From: Pseudomonas japonica
Lineage (GTDB): Bacteria > Pseudomonadota > Gammaproteobacteria > Pseudomonadales > Pseudomonadaceae
Direction of reading: 5' to 3'
Length of the DNA stretch: 64,000 bases
NCBI RefSeq assembly: GCF_900188455.1
Contig: NZ_FZOL01000006.1
Location: 62,001 to 126,000, forward strand
The first letter of the stretch is position 1. Every line of letters begins with the position of its first letter. Made by a program: the position numbers and the translations under genes. A model generated the notes under the pieces. The model had not been told where the DNA came from and did no database searches. It saw nothing but the letters and a program-made list of their open reading frames with translations. Shown in pieces: positions 56,474 to 64,000 of this stretch.

Positions 56474-57403
56474 ATGATGATTGGCATAAAAAGCATTGCG
56501 AGCTACGTTCCGGCCGCCGGCCTGGACAACTACGCACAAGGCGCCAAGTTCGGCAAGGATGAAGAGTTCATCCTCGGCAAGATCGGCTCGGCCTTCCTGC
56601 CGCGCAAAGGCGACGAGCAGGAAACCTCGGACCTCTGCGTCGAGGCGGTCAACGCGCTGTTCGCCGCCAACCCCGCGCTGTCGCGCGATGCCATCGACGC
56701 CCTGATCGTCGTCACCCAGAACGGTGACGCCGAAGGCCTGCCGCACACCGCGGCCATCGTCCAGGACAAGCTCGGCCTGCCGACGCATGTCGCGGCCTTC
56801 GACATTTCCCTGGGGTGCTCCGGTTACGTCTACGGCATCTACGCGCTGAAGGGCTTCATGGAGGCCGCGGGCCTGAAGAACGGTCTGCTGGTCACCGCCG
56901 ATCCGTACTCGAAGATCGTCGACCCGGAAGATCGCAATACCGTCATGCTGTTCGGTGACGCCGCCACCGCCACCTGGATGGGTGAGGATCCGGTCTGGGC
57001 CCTCGGCAAGTCGGCGTTCGGCACCGACGGTTCCGGCGCGCCGCACCTCAAGGTGACCGACGGCGTGTTCTTCATGAATGGCCGTCAGGTGTTCAACTTC
57101 GCCCTGCTCAAGGTCCCGGCGCATCTGCACGAACTGCTCGAACAGTCGCAGTTGGCCGCGGACGATATCGATGCCTTCTGCATTCACCAGGGCAGCGCGG
57201 CCATCGTCGATGCCGTGGCGCGCCGCTTCGAGGACAAGCCGGAGAAGTTCGTCAAGGATATGGTCGAGACCGGCAATACCGTGTCGTCGAGCATCCCGCT
57301 GCTGCTGGAAAAGCACGCCCTGGACACCACCTGGAAGCGCGTCGCGATCAGCGGTTTCGGCGTTGGCCTGTCGTGGGGTTCGGCGATTCTTCATCGGCCG
57401 TGA
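56474..57403 (+). CDS. ketoacyl-ACP synthase III-like protein of the glycosylation island
   Basis: The 309-residue thiolase-fold protein has the complete FabH triad: Cys115 (ISLGCSGYVYG), His238 (AFCIHQGS) and Asn268 (VETGNTVSS). The N-terminal IKSIASYVPAAGLDN is typical. A FabH homologue also lies next to flagellin glycosylation genes in P. syringae (from memory). It may make or transfer a short acyl group, such as the acyl on an amino sugar of the glycan. ATG codons at 56474 and 56477 are both possible; GGGAA favours the second. The 244-bp upstream gap contains only a weak GC-rich hairpin (56227-56271). Confidence 0.88.
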   Translation: MMIGIKSIASYVPAAGLDNYAQGAKFGKDEEFILGKIGSAFLPRKGDEQETSDLCVEAVNALFAANPALSRDAIDALIVVTQNGDAEGLPHTAAIVQDKLGLPTHVAAFDISLGCSGYVYGIYALKGFMEAAGLKNGLLVTADPYSKIVDPEDRNTVMLFGDAATATWMGEDPVWALGKSAFGTDGSGAPHLKVTDGVFFMNGRQVFNFALLKVPAHLHELLEQSQLAADDIDAFCIHQGSAAIVDAVARRFEDKPEKFVKDMVETGNTVSSSIPLLLEKHALDTTWKRVAISGFGVGLSWGSAILHRP

Positions 57404-57460
57404 CCTGAAGTCTTCGCCGAGGTAATCTCGGGCGTTTCGCAGGCAAAGGGATGCTCATCG

Positions 57461-58750
57461 ATGAGCGAGTTTTTCCAGCACAACGCCCGAATTCTCCAGG
57501 AACGCTGGCCGGCGCTGTTCGAACGCATCGCGCGCGAGGACAGCGAGCGCATCAACGCAGTGCTGGTCGAAGGGCAGGGGTCGACCCTGAGCATCGACGG
57601 CATCCAGCTGAGCAGTCGCCATGATCGCGTCGCCGAGGCGCGTTTCCAGGCCGCGAGCCTGCCCGACAGTGCCGTGCTGCATGTCTATGGCAGCGGCCTG
57701 GGCGACCTGCAGGCGATCCTCCTGGAGCGTCCCGGGCTGCAGCGTCTGCACGTTCATGTGCTCAACGGCGCGCTGTTCGCCCTGGTCCTGCACCTGCTCG
57801 ACCAGCGCCAGTGGCTGGCCGATCCGCGCATCGAGCTCGACTATGCCGGCGACAGCGCGGAAATCGCCCTGCCGTATTTCGCCCTGCCGGCGGAGCTGGT
57901 CCTGGCCGACGACTTCAACGCGAAGATCCGCGATCGCCTGATCAGCGAAACCCACCTGACCTTCAACAACACCCACTTCGATGTGGCCGACCCGCATCTG
58001 GTCGAACTGCTGGAGCGCAGCCTGCCGTTGCTGCGCGCCGACCGCGATGTGGCGCAGCTGTTCGGCAGCCGGGTCGGGGAGAGCGCCTTCGTGATCGCCA
58101 CCGGGCCGACCCTGCAAGGCCACCTGCCGGCCTTGAAGCACATTCGCGAGCAGGCGCGACGGCCGCTGTTCATTGCCGTCGACACGGCCTACAAGCCACT
58201 GCTGGCGGCGGGTGTCACGCCGGACATCGTGGTCAGCGTCGATCACAAGATTCGCCTGCATCACCTGCCGCCAGAGGCTTCGGCGAGCACCGCGCTGGTC
58301 TACATGCCGATGCTCGATGTCGAGACCGTGGCGGGCTGGCGTGGTCCGCGCTATGCCGGCTACTCCGACAGCGCGCTGTACGACCGGGTGCGCGAAGCGC
58401 TGCCGCGGGGGCACCTGTTCGTCGGTGGCAGCGTCATTCATCCGGCGGCGGACCTGGCGGTGAAGATGGGGATCAGCCGCATCACCCTGTTCGGTGCCGA
58501 TTTCGCCTTTCCCGGCAACCGCACCCACACCGGCTGGGACGACGGCGTACTCGGCCCGCAGGTATCGATGGCCCGGCACTGGGTGCTCGACGGCCATGGC
58601 CAGCGGGTGCGTACCCAACTCAACTTCCGTGGCTATCTGATCGAGCTGGAGCGCTTCATCGCCCGCCATCCACAGGTGGCGTTCTTCAATACCAGTCGTG
58701 CCGGCGCCGCGATCGCCGGCACGGTGTTCGATGGGGAGTTCTGCCAATGA
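57461..58750 (+). CDS. Maf-type flagellin glycosyltransferase (DUF115/MptE-like)
   Basis: The 429-residue protein contains the MAF_flag10/DUF115 core. Markers are ESAFVIATGPTLQGHLPALKHIREQ near residue 207, DIVVSVDHKIRLHH, and GISRITLFGADFAFPGNRTHTG near 340. Maf proteins attach pseudaminic or legionaminic acid to Ser/Thr of flagellin. Its presence just downstream of the pse operon and upstream of fliC makes it the probable final transferase. It overlaps the next small gene by ATGA. Confidence 0.88.
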   Translation: MSEFFQHNARILQERWPALFERIAREDSERINAVLVEGQGSTLSIDGIQLSSRHDRVAEARFQAASLPDSAVLHVYGSGLGDLQAILLERPGLQRLHVHVLNGALFALVLHLLDQRQWLADPRIELDYAGDSAEIALPYFALPAELVLADDFNAKIRDRLISETHLTFNNTHFDVADPHLVELLERSLPLLRADRDVAQLFGSRVGESAFVIATGPTLQGHLPALKHIREQARRPLFIAVDTAYKPLLAAGVTPDIVVSVDHKIRLHHLPPEASASTALVYMPMLDVETVAGWRGPRYAGYSDSALYDRVREALPRGHLFVGGSVIHPAADLAVKMGISRITLFGADFAFPGNRTHTGWDDGVLGPQVSMARHWVLDGHGQRVRTQLNFRGYLIELERFIARHPQVAFFNTSRAGAAIAGTVFDGEFCQ

Positions 58751-59007
58751 GCGCTGTGCAGCAACACCTGCGCCGCTGCGCCGGCCTGTTCCGCCTGGGG
58801 CGCGATGTCGAGGCGGCGGTAGCGATGGTCGAGCCGCTGGAGATCGCCGCGCGCCAGTTCGCCGAGGCCCCGCCGGCCGTGCAGGCGCAGTTCGCGACGC
58901 TGTTCGGACAACTGCTGGCGGCCCAGCAGCGCCAGGACTGGATCGACCTGGCCGACAGTCTGGAGTACGAACTGGTGAATTTGATCGAGCAGGCAGTTTC
59001 CGTCTGA
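58747..59007 (+). CDS. small helical protein of 86 residues coupled to the Maf gene
   Basis: The start ATG overlaps the maf stop (ATGA), implying translational coupling. The protein is predicted helical throughout (LRRCAGLFRLGRDVEAAVAMVEPLEIAARQF ... WIDLADSLEYELVNLIEQAV). It has no signal peptide, one cysteine and no recognised domain. It could be an accessory or stabilising partner of the Maf transferase. No function is known to me. Confidence 0.75.
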   Translation: MSAVQQHLRRCAGLFRLGRDVEAAVAMVEPLEIAARQFAEAPPAVQAQFATLFGQLLAAQQRQDWIDLADSLEYELVNLIEQAVSV

Positions 59008-59118
59008 AAGCGTGATGCCCGTCACACCCCGCTGACCGTTTGCGCTGCTGGCCATTACCGGCAAGTGCCTGATTTACAAGGGGTGGCGGTGTGATGGCAT
59101 TTTTTTTCGAAAAACCCC

Positions 59119-59145
59119 TAAAGCAACCCGCCAAGCCGACGATAA
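59119..59145 (+). promoter_or_regulatory. sigma-28 promoter of fliC
   Basis: The site reads TAAAGCAA, 11 bases, GACGATAA, with seven of eight -10 bases and the invariant TAAA. It is 81 bp upstream of the fliC ATG. The flagellin gene is FliA-dependent in all Pseudomonas studied. Confidence 0.87.
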
Positions 59146-59225
59146 ACATTACGAAGGTTCTCTAGGCCACACCCGGCGGATGCCAGGGCCGGAAGCCGCA
59201 GTATCCATCCAACGAGGAATTCGTC

Positions 59226-60080
59226 ATGGCATTAACCGTTAACACCAACACCACTTCGCTGGGCGTGCAGAAGAACCTGAACAAAGCTTCCGACGCTCTG
59301 AGCAACTCGATGACCCGTCTGTCGTCCGGCCTGCGCATCAACAGCGCCAAAGACGACGCCGCTGGTCAGCAGATCGCCAACAAGCTGCAGACCATGGTCA
59401 CCGGCACCACCGTTGCGATCAAGAACGCCAACGACGGTAACTCGATCACCCAGACCGCTGAAGGCGCTCTGTCGGAAATCACCAACATCCTGCAGCGTAT
59501 GCGTGAGCTGGCTCTGCAAGCACGTAACGACTCGAACGGCACCACTGAACGTGCGGCGCTGAACAAAGAGTTCGCGGCCAAGTCTGACGAAATCACCCGT
59601 ATCGCCACCTCCACCACCTACGGCACCAGCAAGCAACTGCTGAACGGTTCCGCTGGCACCATGGAGTTCCAGGTCGGTGCGATGACTGGTACCAGCCAGA
59701 TCCTGAGCGTTTCGATGACCTCCAGCTTCGCGGCTACCGCCCTGGCTGTTGGTACCGGCGCCCTGGCGATCTCCGGTACTTCCGACTCCGCAGTTCACAC
59801 CGCTGTTGACGGCGCGATCACCGCCATCGACGCCGCCCTGCAGAAAGTTGACGACAAGAAATCGGAGCTGGGTGCTATCCAGAACCGCTTCCAGAGCACC
59901 ATCAACAACCTGCAGAGCATGAACGAGAACTCGGCTTCGGCTCTGGGTCGCGTTCAGGACACCGACTTCGCCGCGGAAACCGCTCAGCTGACCAAGCAGC
60001 AGACCCTGCAGCAAGCGTCCACCGCAGTTCTGGCCCAGGCCAACCAACTGCCATCCGCTGTACTGAAACTGCTTCAGTAA
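59226..60080 (+). CDS. fliC: flagellin FliC, short form
   Basis: The 284-residue protein has the D0/D1 ends of flagellin: ALTVNTNTTSLGVQKNLNKASDALSNSMTRLSSGLRINSAKDDAAGQQIA and QTLQQASTAVLAQANQLPSAVLKLLQ. The central domain is short (about residues 150-195) and Ser/Thr-rich, giving potential glycosylation sites. Codon choice is more uniform than in neighbours, as expected for a very highly expressed gene. The nearby maf and glycosyltransferases probably modify it. Confidence 0.97.
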   Translation: MALTVNTNTTSLGVQKNLNKASDALSNSMTRLSSGLRINSAKDDAAGQQIANKLQTMVTGTTVAIKNANDGNSITQTAEGALSEITNILQRMRELALQARNDSNGTTERAALNKEFAAKSDEITRIATSTTYGTSKQLLNGSAGTMEFQVGAMTGTSQILSVSMTSSFAATALAVGTGALAISGTSDSAVHTAVDGAITAIDAALQKVDDKKSELGAIQNRFQSTINNLQSMNENSASALGRVQDTDFAAETAQLTKQQTLQQASTAVLAQANQLPSAVLKLLQ

Positions 60081-60094
60081 TAGCTACGATGAAG

Positions 60095-60129
60095 AGCGAG
60101 GGGGTGCGCGAGCATTCCCTCGCTTTTTA
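60095..60129 (+). terminator. intrinsic terminator after fliC
   Basis: AGCGAGGG and CCCTCGCT form the stem around a 14-base loop. A run of five T follows. It lies 14 bp after the fliC stop and precedes flaG by about 20 bp. Confidence 0.85.
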
Positions 60130-60147
60130 CTTTGGAGGTGATGGGCG

Positions 60148-60516
60148 ATGGACATGAGCGTCAGATTGAACGCGTCTTACCCGGCTCCAGCGGCAGCTGC
60201 GGCCCAGCAGGATAAAAGCGCTGAACAGGGTGCGTCCGACAAGGTCAACAACAAGCCGGCCCTCGCGGCGGTGGAAAAAAGCGAAGAGCGCCCCGCATCC
60301 GATCTGCAGTCGGCGGTGAAAGCGCTACAGGATTACGTCCAGTCGTTGCAGCGCAACCTGGAATTTTCGATGGATGATTCCACCGGAACGGTTGTCGTCA
60401 AGGTGGTTGCCCGTGACAGCGGCGAAGTGATTCGGCAGATTCCGTCCGAAACCGCGCTGGAACTCGCAAAGAGCCTGCAAGACGTCAACAGCCTGCTTTT
60501 CAACGAGAAAGTCTGA
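60148..60516 (+). CDS. flaG: flagellar protein FlaG
   Basis: The 122-residue protein has a low-complexity Ala/Gln-rich N-terminus and the conserved FlaG C-terminal region (LQRNLEFSMDDSTGTVVVKVVARDSGEVIRQIPSETALELAKSL). It influences filament length. A TTTGGAGGTGATG site precedes the ATG. It follows the fliC terminator, so it is transcribed by readthrough or its own promoter. Confidence 0.94.
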   Translation: MDMSVRLNASYPAPAAAAAQQDKSAEQGASDKVNNKPALAAVEKSEERPASDLQSAVKALQDYVQSLQRNLEFSMDDSTGTVVVKVVARDSGEVIRQIPSETALELAKSLQDVNSLLFNEKV

Positions 60517-60595
60517 AAGCGGTACGAAAATTGATACATCCCTGGTTCGTGCAGTGATGGTCAAGCGTTTGGCGTGAACCAACAAGGAGAGAACA

Positions 60596-62008
60596 ATGGC
60601 AAGTCCAATTCTACCGGCCCTCGGTCTGGGCAGTGGTCTGGATACCACCGCGATCGTCAAAGCCCTGGTTAACGCCGAGAAAACGCCCAAGCAGAACCAG
60701 CTCGATCGGCAGACCAAGGCCAATACCGCGTCGATTTCCGCCATCGGCAGCCTGAAGAGCGCCCTGGCGACCTACAAGACCGCGCTGGAGAAGCTTGGCA
60801 GCTCGACCACGCCGCAGTTCATCGCCTACTCGGCGACCACGTCCGACGACAAGACCGTCAAGGCTACGGCCGGTGCCACGGCGGTGAATGGCAGCTACAG
60901 CGTCATCGTCAAAGAACTGGCGACGGCGTCCAAGGTAGCCAGCCAGCGTTTCGCCAACAGCAGCGATGCGATCAGCCAGGGCACCCTGGTGGTGTCGCAG
61001 AATGGCACCAACTACAACGTCGAGATCGGTGCCGGTGCCACCCTGCAGTCGGTACGCGACTCGATCAACGGCTCGCTCACCGCCAAGGGCATCACCGCCA
61101 ACATCATCAACGATGGTACCGGTTCGCGCCTGGTCCTGACCTCGACCACCACCGGTGCGGGTTCGGACATCTCCGTCAGCGGTATCAGCGAACTGGCGAT
61201 CAACGGCACGACCCAGATTTCGGGGGCGGGGGCCGGGTTCATTTCGGCGAAGGCGCAGGATGCCTCGTTCTCCGTGGACGGCATGGACCTGACCAGCAAG
61301 TCGAACAAGATCGACAATGCCGTCAGCGGCCTGACCTTCGAGCTGGTCGCCAAAAGCGCCACGCCGACCACCGCGACCACGGTGACCGTGGGGACCAACA
61401 ACGACGGCCTGAAGAAGTCGGTGCAGGGCTTCGTCGATGCCTACAACGCCCTGGTGAACACCATCAACGGCATGAGCCAGACGCCGAAGAATGCGGACGG
61501 TACGATGGGGACCGCACCTGCGCTGGCGGGTGACTCCATGGTTCGCGGCATGCTCTCGGCGCTGCGCAACGAGCTGGTGGTTCCCAATGCCAGTGGCAAT
61601 GGCACCTTGAAGGTGCTGTCGCAGCTCGGTATCAACACCGTGCAGAGCACCGGTCTGCTGGAGTTCGACAGCACCAAGTTCACCGCGGCGATCGACACCC
61701 AGAAGCTGGGCGGTCAGATCCAGGGCATGTTCTCTGGTGAAACGGGTCTTGCCAATCGCATGACCAAGGCCCTTGAACCGTTCACCGCGACCGACGGTCT
61801 GCTGGCCGACCGCTCGAAGATCCTGGAGGGTGCCAAGAAGAAGCTGTCGCTGCAGCAGTCGAACCTGGATGCCCGGATCGCGGCGATGACCACCTCGCTG
61901 ACCAAGAAGTACAACACGATGGATACCCTGGTCGGCAGGCTCAATGCCCAGCGCGATAACATCACGTCCATCTTCGACGCGATGTCGGCGCGGCAGAAGA
62001 ACTCCTGA
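60596..62008 (+). CDS. fliD: filament cap protein FliD
   Basis: The 470-residue protein has the FliD N-terminus (LGLGSGLDTTAIVKALVNAEKTPKQNQLDRQTKANTASISAIGSLKSAL) and C-terminus (LTKKYNTMDTLVGRLNAQRDNITSIFDAM). It caps the filament and folds flagellin, and in Pseudomonas acts as a mucin adhesin. A terminator follows it. Confidence 0.96.
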   Translation: MASPILPALGLGSGLDTTAIVKALVNAEKTPKQNQLDRQTKANTASISAIGSLKSALATYKTALEKLGSSTTPQFIAYSATTSDDKTVKATAGATAVNGSYSVIVKELATASKVASQRFANSSDAISQGTLVVSQNGTNYNVEIGAGATLQSVRDSINGSLTAKGITANIINDGTGSRLVLTSTTTGAGSDISVSGISELAINGTTQISGAGAGFISAKAQDASFSVDGMDLTSKSNKIDNAVSGLTFELVAKSATPTTATTVTVGTNNDGLKKSVQGFVDAYNALVNTINGMSQTPKNADGTMGTAPALAGDSMVRGMLSALRNELVVPNASGNGTLKVLSQLGINTVQSTGLLEFDSTKFTAAIDTQKLGGQIQGMFSGETGLANRMTKALEPFTATDGLLADRSKILEGAKKKLSLQQSNLDARIAAMTTSLTKKYNTMDTLVGRLNAQRDNITSIFDAMSARQKNS

Positions 62009-62022
62009 TCCGTCATCCCGCC

Positions 62023-62068
62023 AAAAGCCCGGCAGTGCCACAGCGGCATGTCGGGCTTTTTGCTTTTT
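62023..62068 (+). terminator. intrinsic terminator after fliD
   Basis: AAAAGCCCG and CGGGCTTTT pair around a loop that itself holds a small GTGCC/GGCAT hairpin. TTTTTGCTTTTT follows. It separates fliD from the sigma-28 promoter of fliS. Confidence 0.85.
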
Positions 62069-62071
62069 CCC

Positions 62072-62098
62072 TAAAGTTTTTTGACGCGGCGCCGATAG
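62072..62098 (+). promoter_or_regulatory. sigma-28 promoter of fliS
   Basis: The site reads TAAAGTTT, 11 bases, GCCGATAG, with a perfect -35 and seven of eight -10 bases. The fliS ATG is about 42 bp downstream. Confidence 0.83.
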
Positions 62099-62139
62099 CC
62101 CTGTCATAGAGACAATCGAGTTTTGGTGAGGTACACGCA

Positions 62140-62523
62140 ATGAATCCGATGTTGGCCCTTCGGCAGTATCAGAAAATCAGTGCACAGGCGCAGACGTCCG
62201 AAGCCAGCCCGCACCGTTTGGTGCAGATGCTGATGGAAGGTGGTCTGGACCGTATCGCCCAGGCCAAGGGCTCCCTCGAGCGCAGGGACATCGCAGGCAA
62301 GGGCATCGCCATCGGCAAGGCCATCGGTATCATCGGTGGTCTGCGCGAAGGCCTGGATCGCGACAACATGACGTCGGAGCTGGAGCGTCTGGACAACCTC
62401 TATCTCTACATGACCCGCCGTCTGACCGACGCCAACCTGAAGAACGATATCGCCGCGCTCGACGAAGTGAGCGATCTGTTGACCACGGTCAAGGAAGGCT
62501 GGGACGCGGTCGCCCCACAATAA
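62140..62523 (+). CDS. fliS: flagellin export chaperone FliS
   Basis: The 127-residue four-helix protein has the family start (NPMLALRQYQKISAQAQTSEASPHRLVQMLMEGGLDRIAQAKGSLE). It binds flagellin in the cytoplasm before export. It is 24 bp before the fliT-like gene. Confidence 0.96.
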   Translation: MNPMLALRQYQKISAQAQTSEASPHRLVQMLMEGGLDRIAQAKGSLERRDIAGKGIAIGKAIGIIGGLREGLDRDNMTSELERLDNLYLYMTRRLTDANLKNDIAALDEVSDLLTTVKEGWDAVAPQ

Positions 62524-62547
62524 CCAGTTGCGATAGAGGGTATCGTG

Positions 62548-62844
62548 ATGAGTGCTGTGCTCAAGCGAATCGAGGAAACCCGGGAGGCGCTGGTCGGTGC
62601 ATTGGCCAAGCGCGACTGGGAGGCGGTGGGTGAGCTGGACCAGGCTTGCCGTGTCTGCATGGACGAGGTGATGAGCGCGGAAGTGGTCGACGAGGAAGCC
62701 CTGCGGGACAATCTCCAGGACCTGCTCGGGGTCTATCGGCAGTTGATCGACGTGGCGACGGAAGAGCGTCAGGCGATTGCCGACGAGATGTCAAAGATCA
62801 AGCAGGCACAGCAGGCGACAAAGGTATACCATCTGTACCGCTGA
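62548..62844 (+). CDS. fliT: FliT-like small flagellar chaperone
   Basis: The 98-residue, wholly helical protein (SAVLKRIEETREALVGALAKRDWEAVGELDQACRVCMDEVM) sits in the FliT position behind fliS. GAGGG lies seven bases before ATG 62548, which is preferred over the GTG at 62545. FliT-type proteins bind FliD and affect flagellar gene expression. The sequence similarity to enteric FliT is low, so the symbol rests mainly on position, size and fold. Confidence 0.78.
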   Translation: MSAVLKRIEETREALVGALAKRDWEAVGELDQACRVCMDEVMSAEVVDEEALRDNLQDLLGVYRQLIDVATEERQAIADEMSKIKQAQQATKVYHLYR

Positions 62845-62877
62845 CGGTTGATCGAAAATCAGTTACGCGCCATAAAT

Positions 62878-62906
62878 TTGACTGTGAAAGGTTTTTTGAC
62901 TTAACT
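62878..62906 (+). promoter_or_regulatory. sigma-70-type promoter candidate of fleQ
   Basis: TTGACT and TTAACT are separated by exactly 17 bases within an AT-rich stretch. They lie about 108 bp upstream of the fleQ ATG. The -35 matches five of six and the -10 four of six consensus positions. In P. aeruginosa fleQ is transcribed by sigma-70. Confidence 0.55.
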
Positions 62907-63013
62907 AGTGGCTGTTTTCTAATTTCAGACGTCGGAACACTGACCGTTCAGTCGGAATGATGTCGAGCATGCCCTTCGAAGGGTCTCGAGTTGACTAGGG
63001 AAGTTGCTATTGC

Positions 63014-64000
63014 ATGTGGCGTGAAACCAAAATTCTCCTGATCGATGACGATGGTGCTCGCCGCCGTGACCTGGCGGTGGTGTTGAATTTTCTTGGGGAA
63101 GAAAATCTGCCGTGCTCCAGCCATGACTGGGAGCAGGTTGTCGAGTCATTGTCGTCCAGTCGTGAAGTTCTCTGTGTGCTTGTCGGGACCGTGAATGCTC
63201 CGGCCAGCCTTCTGGGCTTGCTTAGGACAGTGGCTGCCTGGGATGAGTTCCTTCCGGTTTTGCTTTTAGGCGAACTTTCTTCGCTGGAGTTGCCGGAAGA
63301 GCTGCGCCGTCGCGTCCTCTCCAACCTCGAAATGCCGCCGAGCTACAGCAACCTGCTCGATTCGCTGCACCGTGCCCAGGTCTATCGCGAGATGTACGAC
63401 CAGGCGCGTGAGCGTGGTCGCCAGCGCGAGCCGAACCTGTTCCGCAGCCTGGTCGGCACCAGTCGGGCGATCCAGCATGTGCGGCAGATGATGCAGCAGG
63501 TGGCCGATACCGACGCCAGCGTGTTGATCCTCGGCGAGTCGGGTACCGGCAAGGAAGTGGTCGCGCGCAATCTGCACTATCACTCCAAGCGCCGCGAAGC
63601 GCCGTTCGTGCCGGTCAACTGCGGGGCGATTCCCGCCGAGTTGCTGGAAAGCGAGCTGTTCGGTCACGAGAAGGGCGCCTTCACCGGGGCGATCACCAGC
63701 CGCGCCGGGCGTTTCGAGCTGGCCAACGGTGGCACCCTGTTCCTCGACGAAATCGGCGACATGCCGCTGCCGATGCAGGTCAAGCTGCTGCGCGTCCTGC
63801 AGGAGCGGACGTTCGAGCGGGTCGGCAGCAACAAGACCCAGAGCATCGACGTGCGCATCATCGCCGCGACCCACAAGAACCTCGAAAGCATGATCGAGGT
63901 CGGTTCGTTCCGCGAGGACCTGTACTACCGCCTCAATGTCTTCCCCATCGAGATGGCCCCGCTGCGCGAGCGCGTGGAGGACATCCCGCTGCTGATGAAC
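63014..64000 (+). CDS. fleQ: flagellar master regulator FleQ, first 329 codons
   Basis: The gene runs off the end of the window. The N-terminal FleQ receiver-like domain (1-115) lacks the phosphoacceptor aspartate at the usual place (CVLVGT). The AAA+ sigma-54 activation domain begins near 140. The c-di-GMP motif LFRS is at 142-145, Walker A GESGTGKE at 174-181, Arg185-Asn186 as in P. aeruginosa, and the sigma-54 contact loop GAFTGA at 221-226. FleQ activates class II flagellar genes with sigma-54 and controls exopolysaccharide genes in response to c-di-GMP. Numbering fits the known protein. Confidence 0.97.
   Translation, partial: MWRETKILLIDDDGARRRDLAVVLNFLGEENLPCSSHDWEQVVESLSSSREVLCVLVGTVNAPASLLGLLRTVAAWDEFLPVLLLGELSSLELPEELRRRVLSNLEMPPSYSNLLDSLHRAQVYREMYDQARERGRQREPNLFRSLVGTSRAIQHVRQMMQQVADTDASVLILGESGTGKEVVARNLHYHSKRREAPFVPVNCGAIPAELLESELFGHEKGAFTGAITSRAGRFELANGGTLFLDEIGDMPLPMQVKLLRVLQERTFERVGSNKTQSIDVRIIAATHKNLESMIEVGSFREDLYYRLNVFPIEMAPLRERVEDIPLLMN

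Noticed and set aside
60517-60595. sigma-54 promoter for fliD
   Set aside because: GG and GC doublets at a ten-base distance were not found in the gap between flaG and fliD.

Overview
The window is GC-rich chromosomal DNA from a Pseudomonas of the fluorescens/putida lineage. The evidence is the bkdR-bkdA1-bkdA2-bkdB-lpdV operon, a single large flagellar locus of Pseudomonas layout that ends in fleQ, FleQ residues that match the family almost position for position, and many short REP-type palindromes. From memory the order (bkd operon, glutamine synthetase-like gene, MFS transporter, flgZ-flgN-flgM, flgA, cheVR, flgB-L, glycan genes, fliC-flaG-fliD-fliS-fleQ) is like that of P. putida; no search was run. 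I see no insertion sequence, prophage, CRISPR, tRNA or rRNA.

Region 1 (1-10570) is accessory. It holds a pentapeptide-repeat protein, a two-component pair (7TM-DISM histidine kinase and OmpR-type regulator), a TraX-like membrane protein, an Rrf2 regulator divergent from an NDH-2-like flavoprotein with a palindrome between them, and a small unknown protein. It ends with a two-gene operon for a 2-oxoglutarate/Fe(II) oxygenase-like enzyme and a TylF-like methyltransferase. That operon sits behind a near-consensus flagellar sigma-28 promoter, which suggests it works on the flagellum.

Region 2 (10575-19362) is metabolic: branched-chain keto acid dehydrogenase with its Lrp-type activator BkdR, a gamma-glutamylpolyamine synthetase-like enzyme and an MFS transporter.

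Region 3 (19366-38649) carries flgZ-flgN-flgM and flgA on the minus strand and cheV-cheR plus the complete flgB-C-D-E-F-G-H-I-J-K-L series on the plus strand. An oppositely oriented autotransporter lies between cheR and flgB. Sigma-54 elements precede flgA, flgB and flgF. A palindrome shared by the flgB and flgF upstream regions is a candidate FleR site.

Region 4 (38765-59007) is a flagellin glycosylation island. It has two very large multi-domain glycosyltransferases, a seven-gene overlapping operon that would make a CDP-linked, methylated (probably branched) 6-deoxy sugar, and a pseudaminic acid operon (pseC-pseF-pseG-pseI) without recognisable pseB or pseH. It also has a ketoacyl-ACP synthase III-like gene and a Maf-type transferase. 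Region 5 (59119-64000) is fliC-flaG-fliD-fliS-fliT and the first 329 codons of fleQ.

Taken together, FleQ and sigma-54 start the flagellar genes and FliA (sigma-28) turns on fliC, flgM and fliS. FliA probably also turns on the distant oxygenase/methyltransferase pair, so glycan finishing enzymes may be timed with filament synthesis. This last link is inference.
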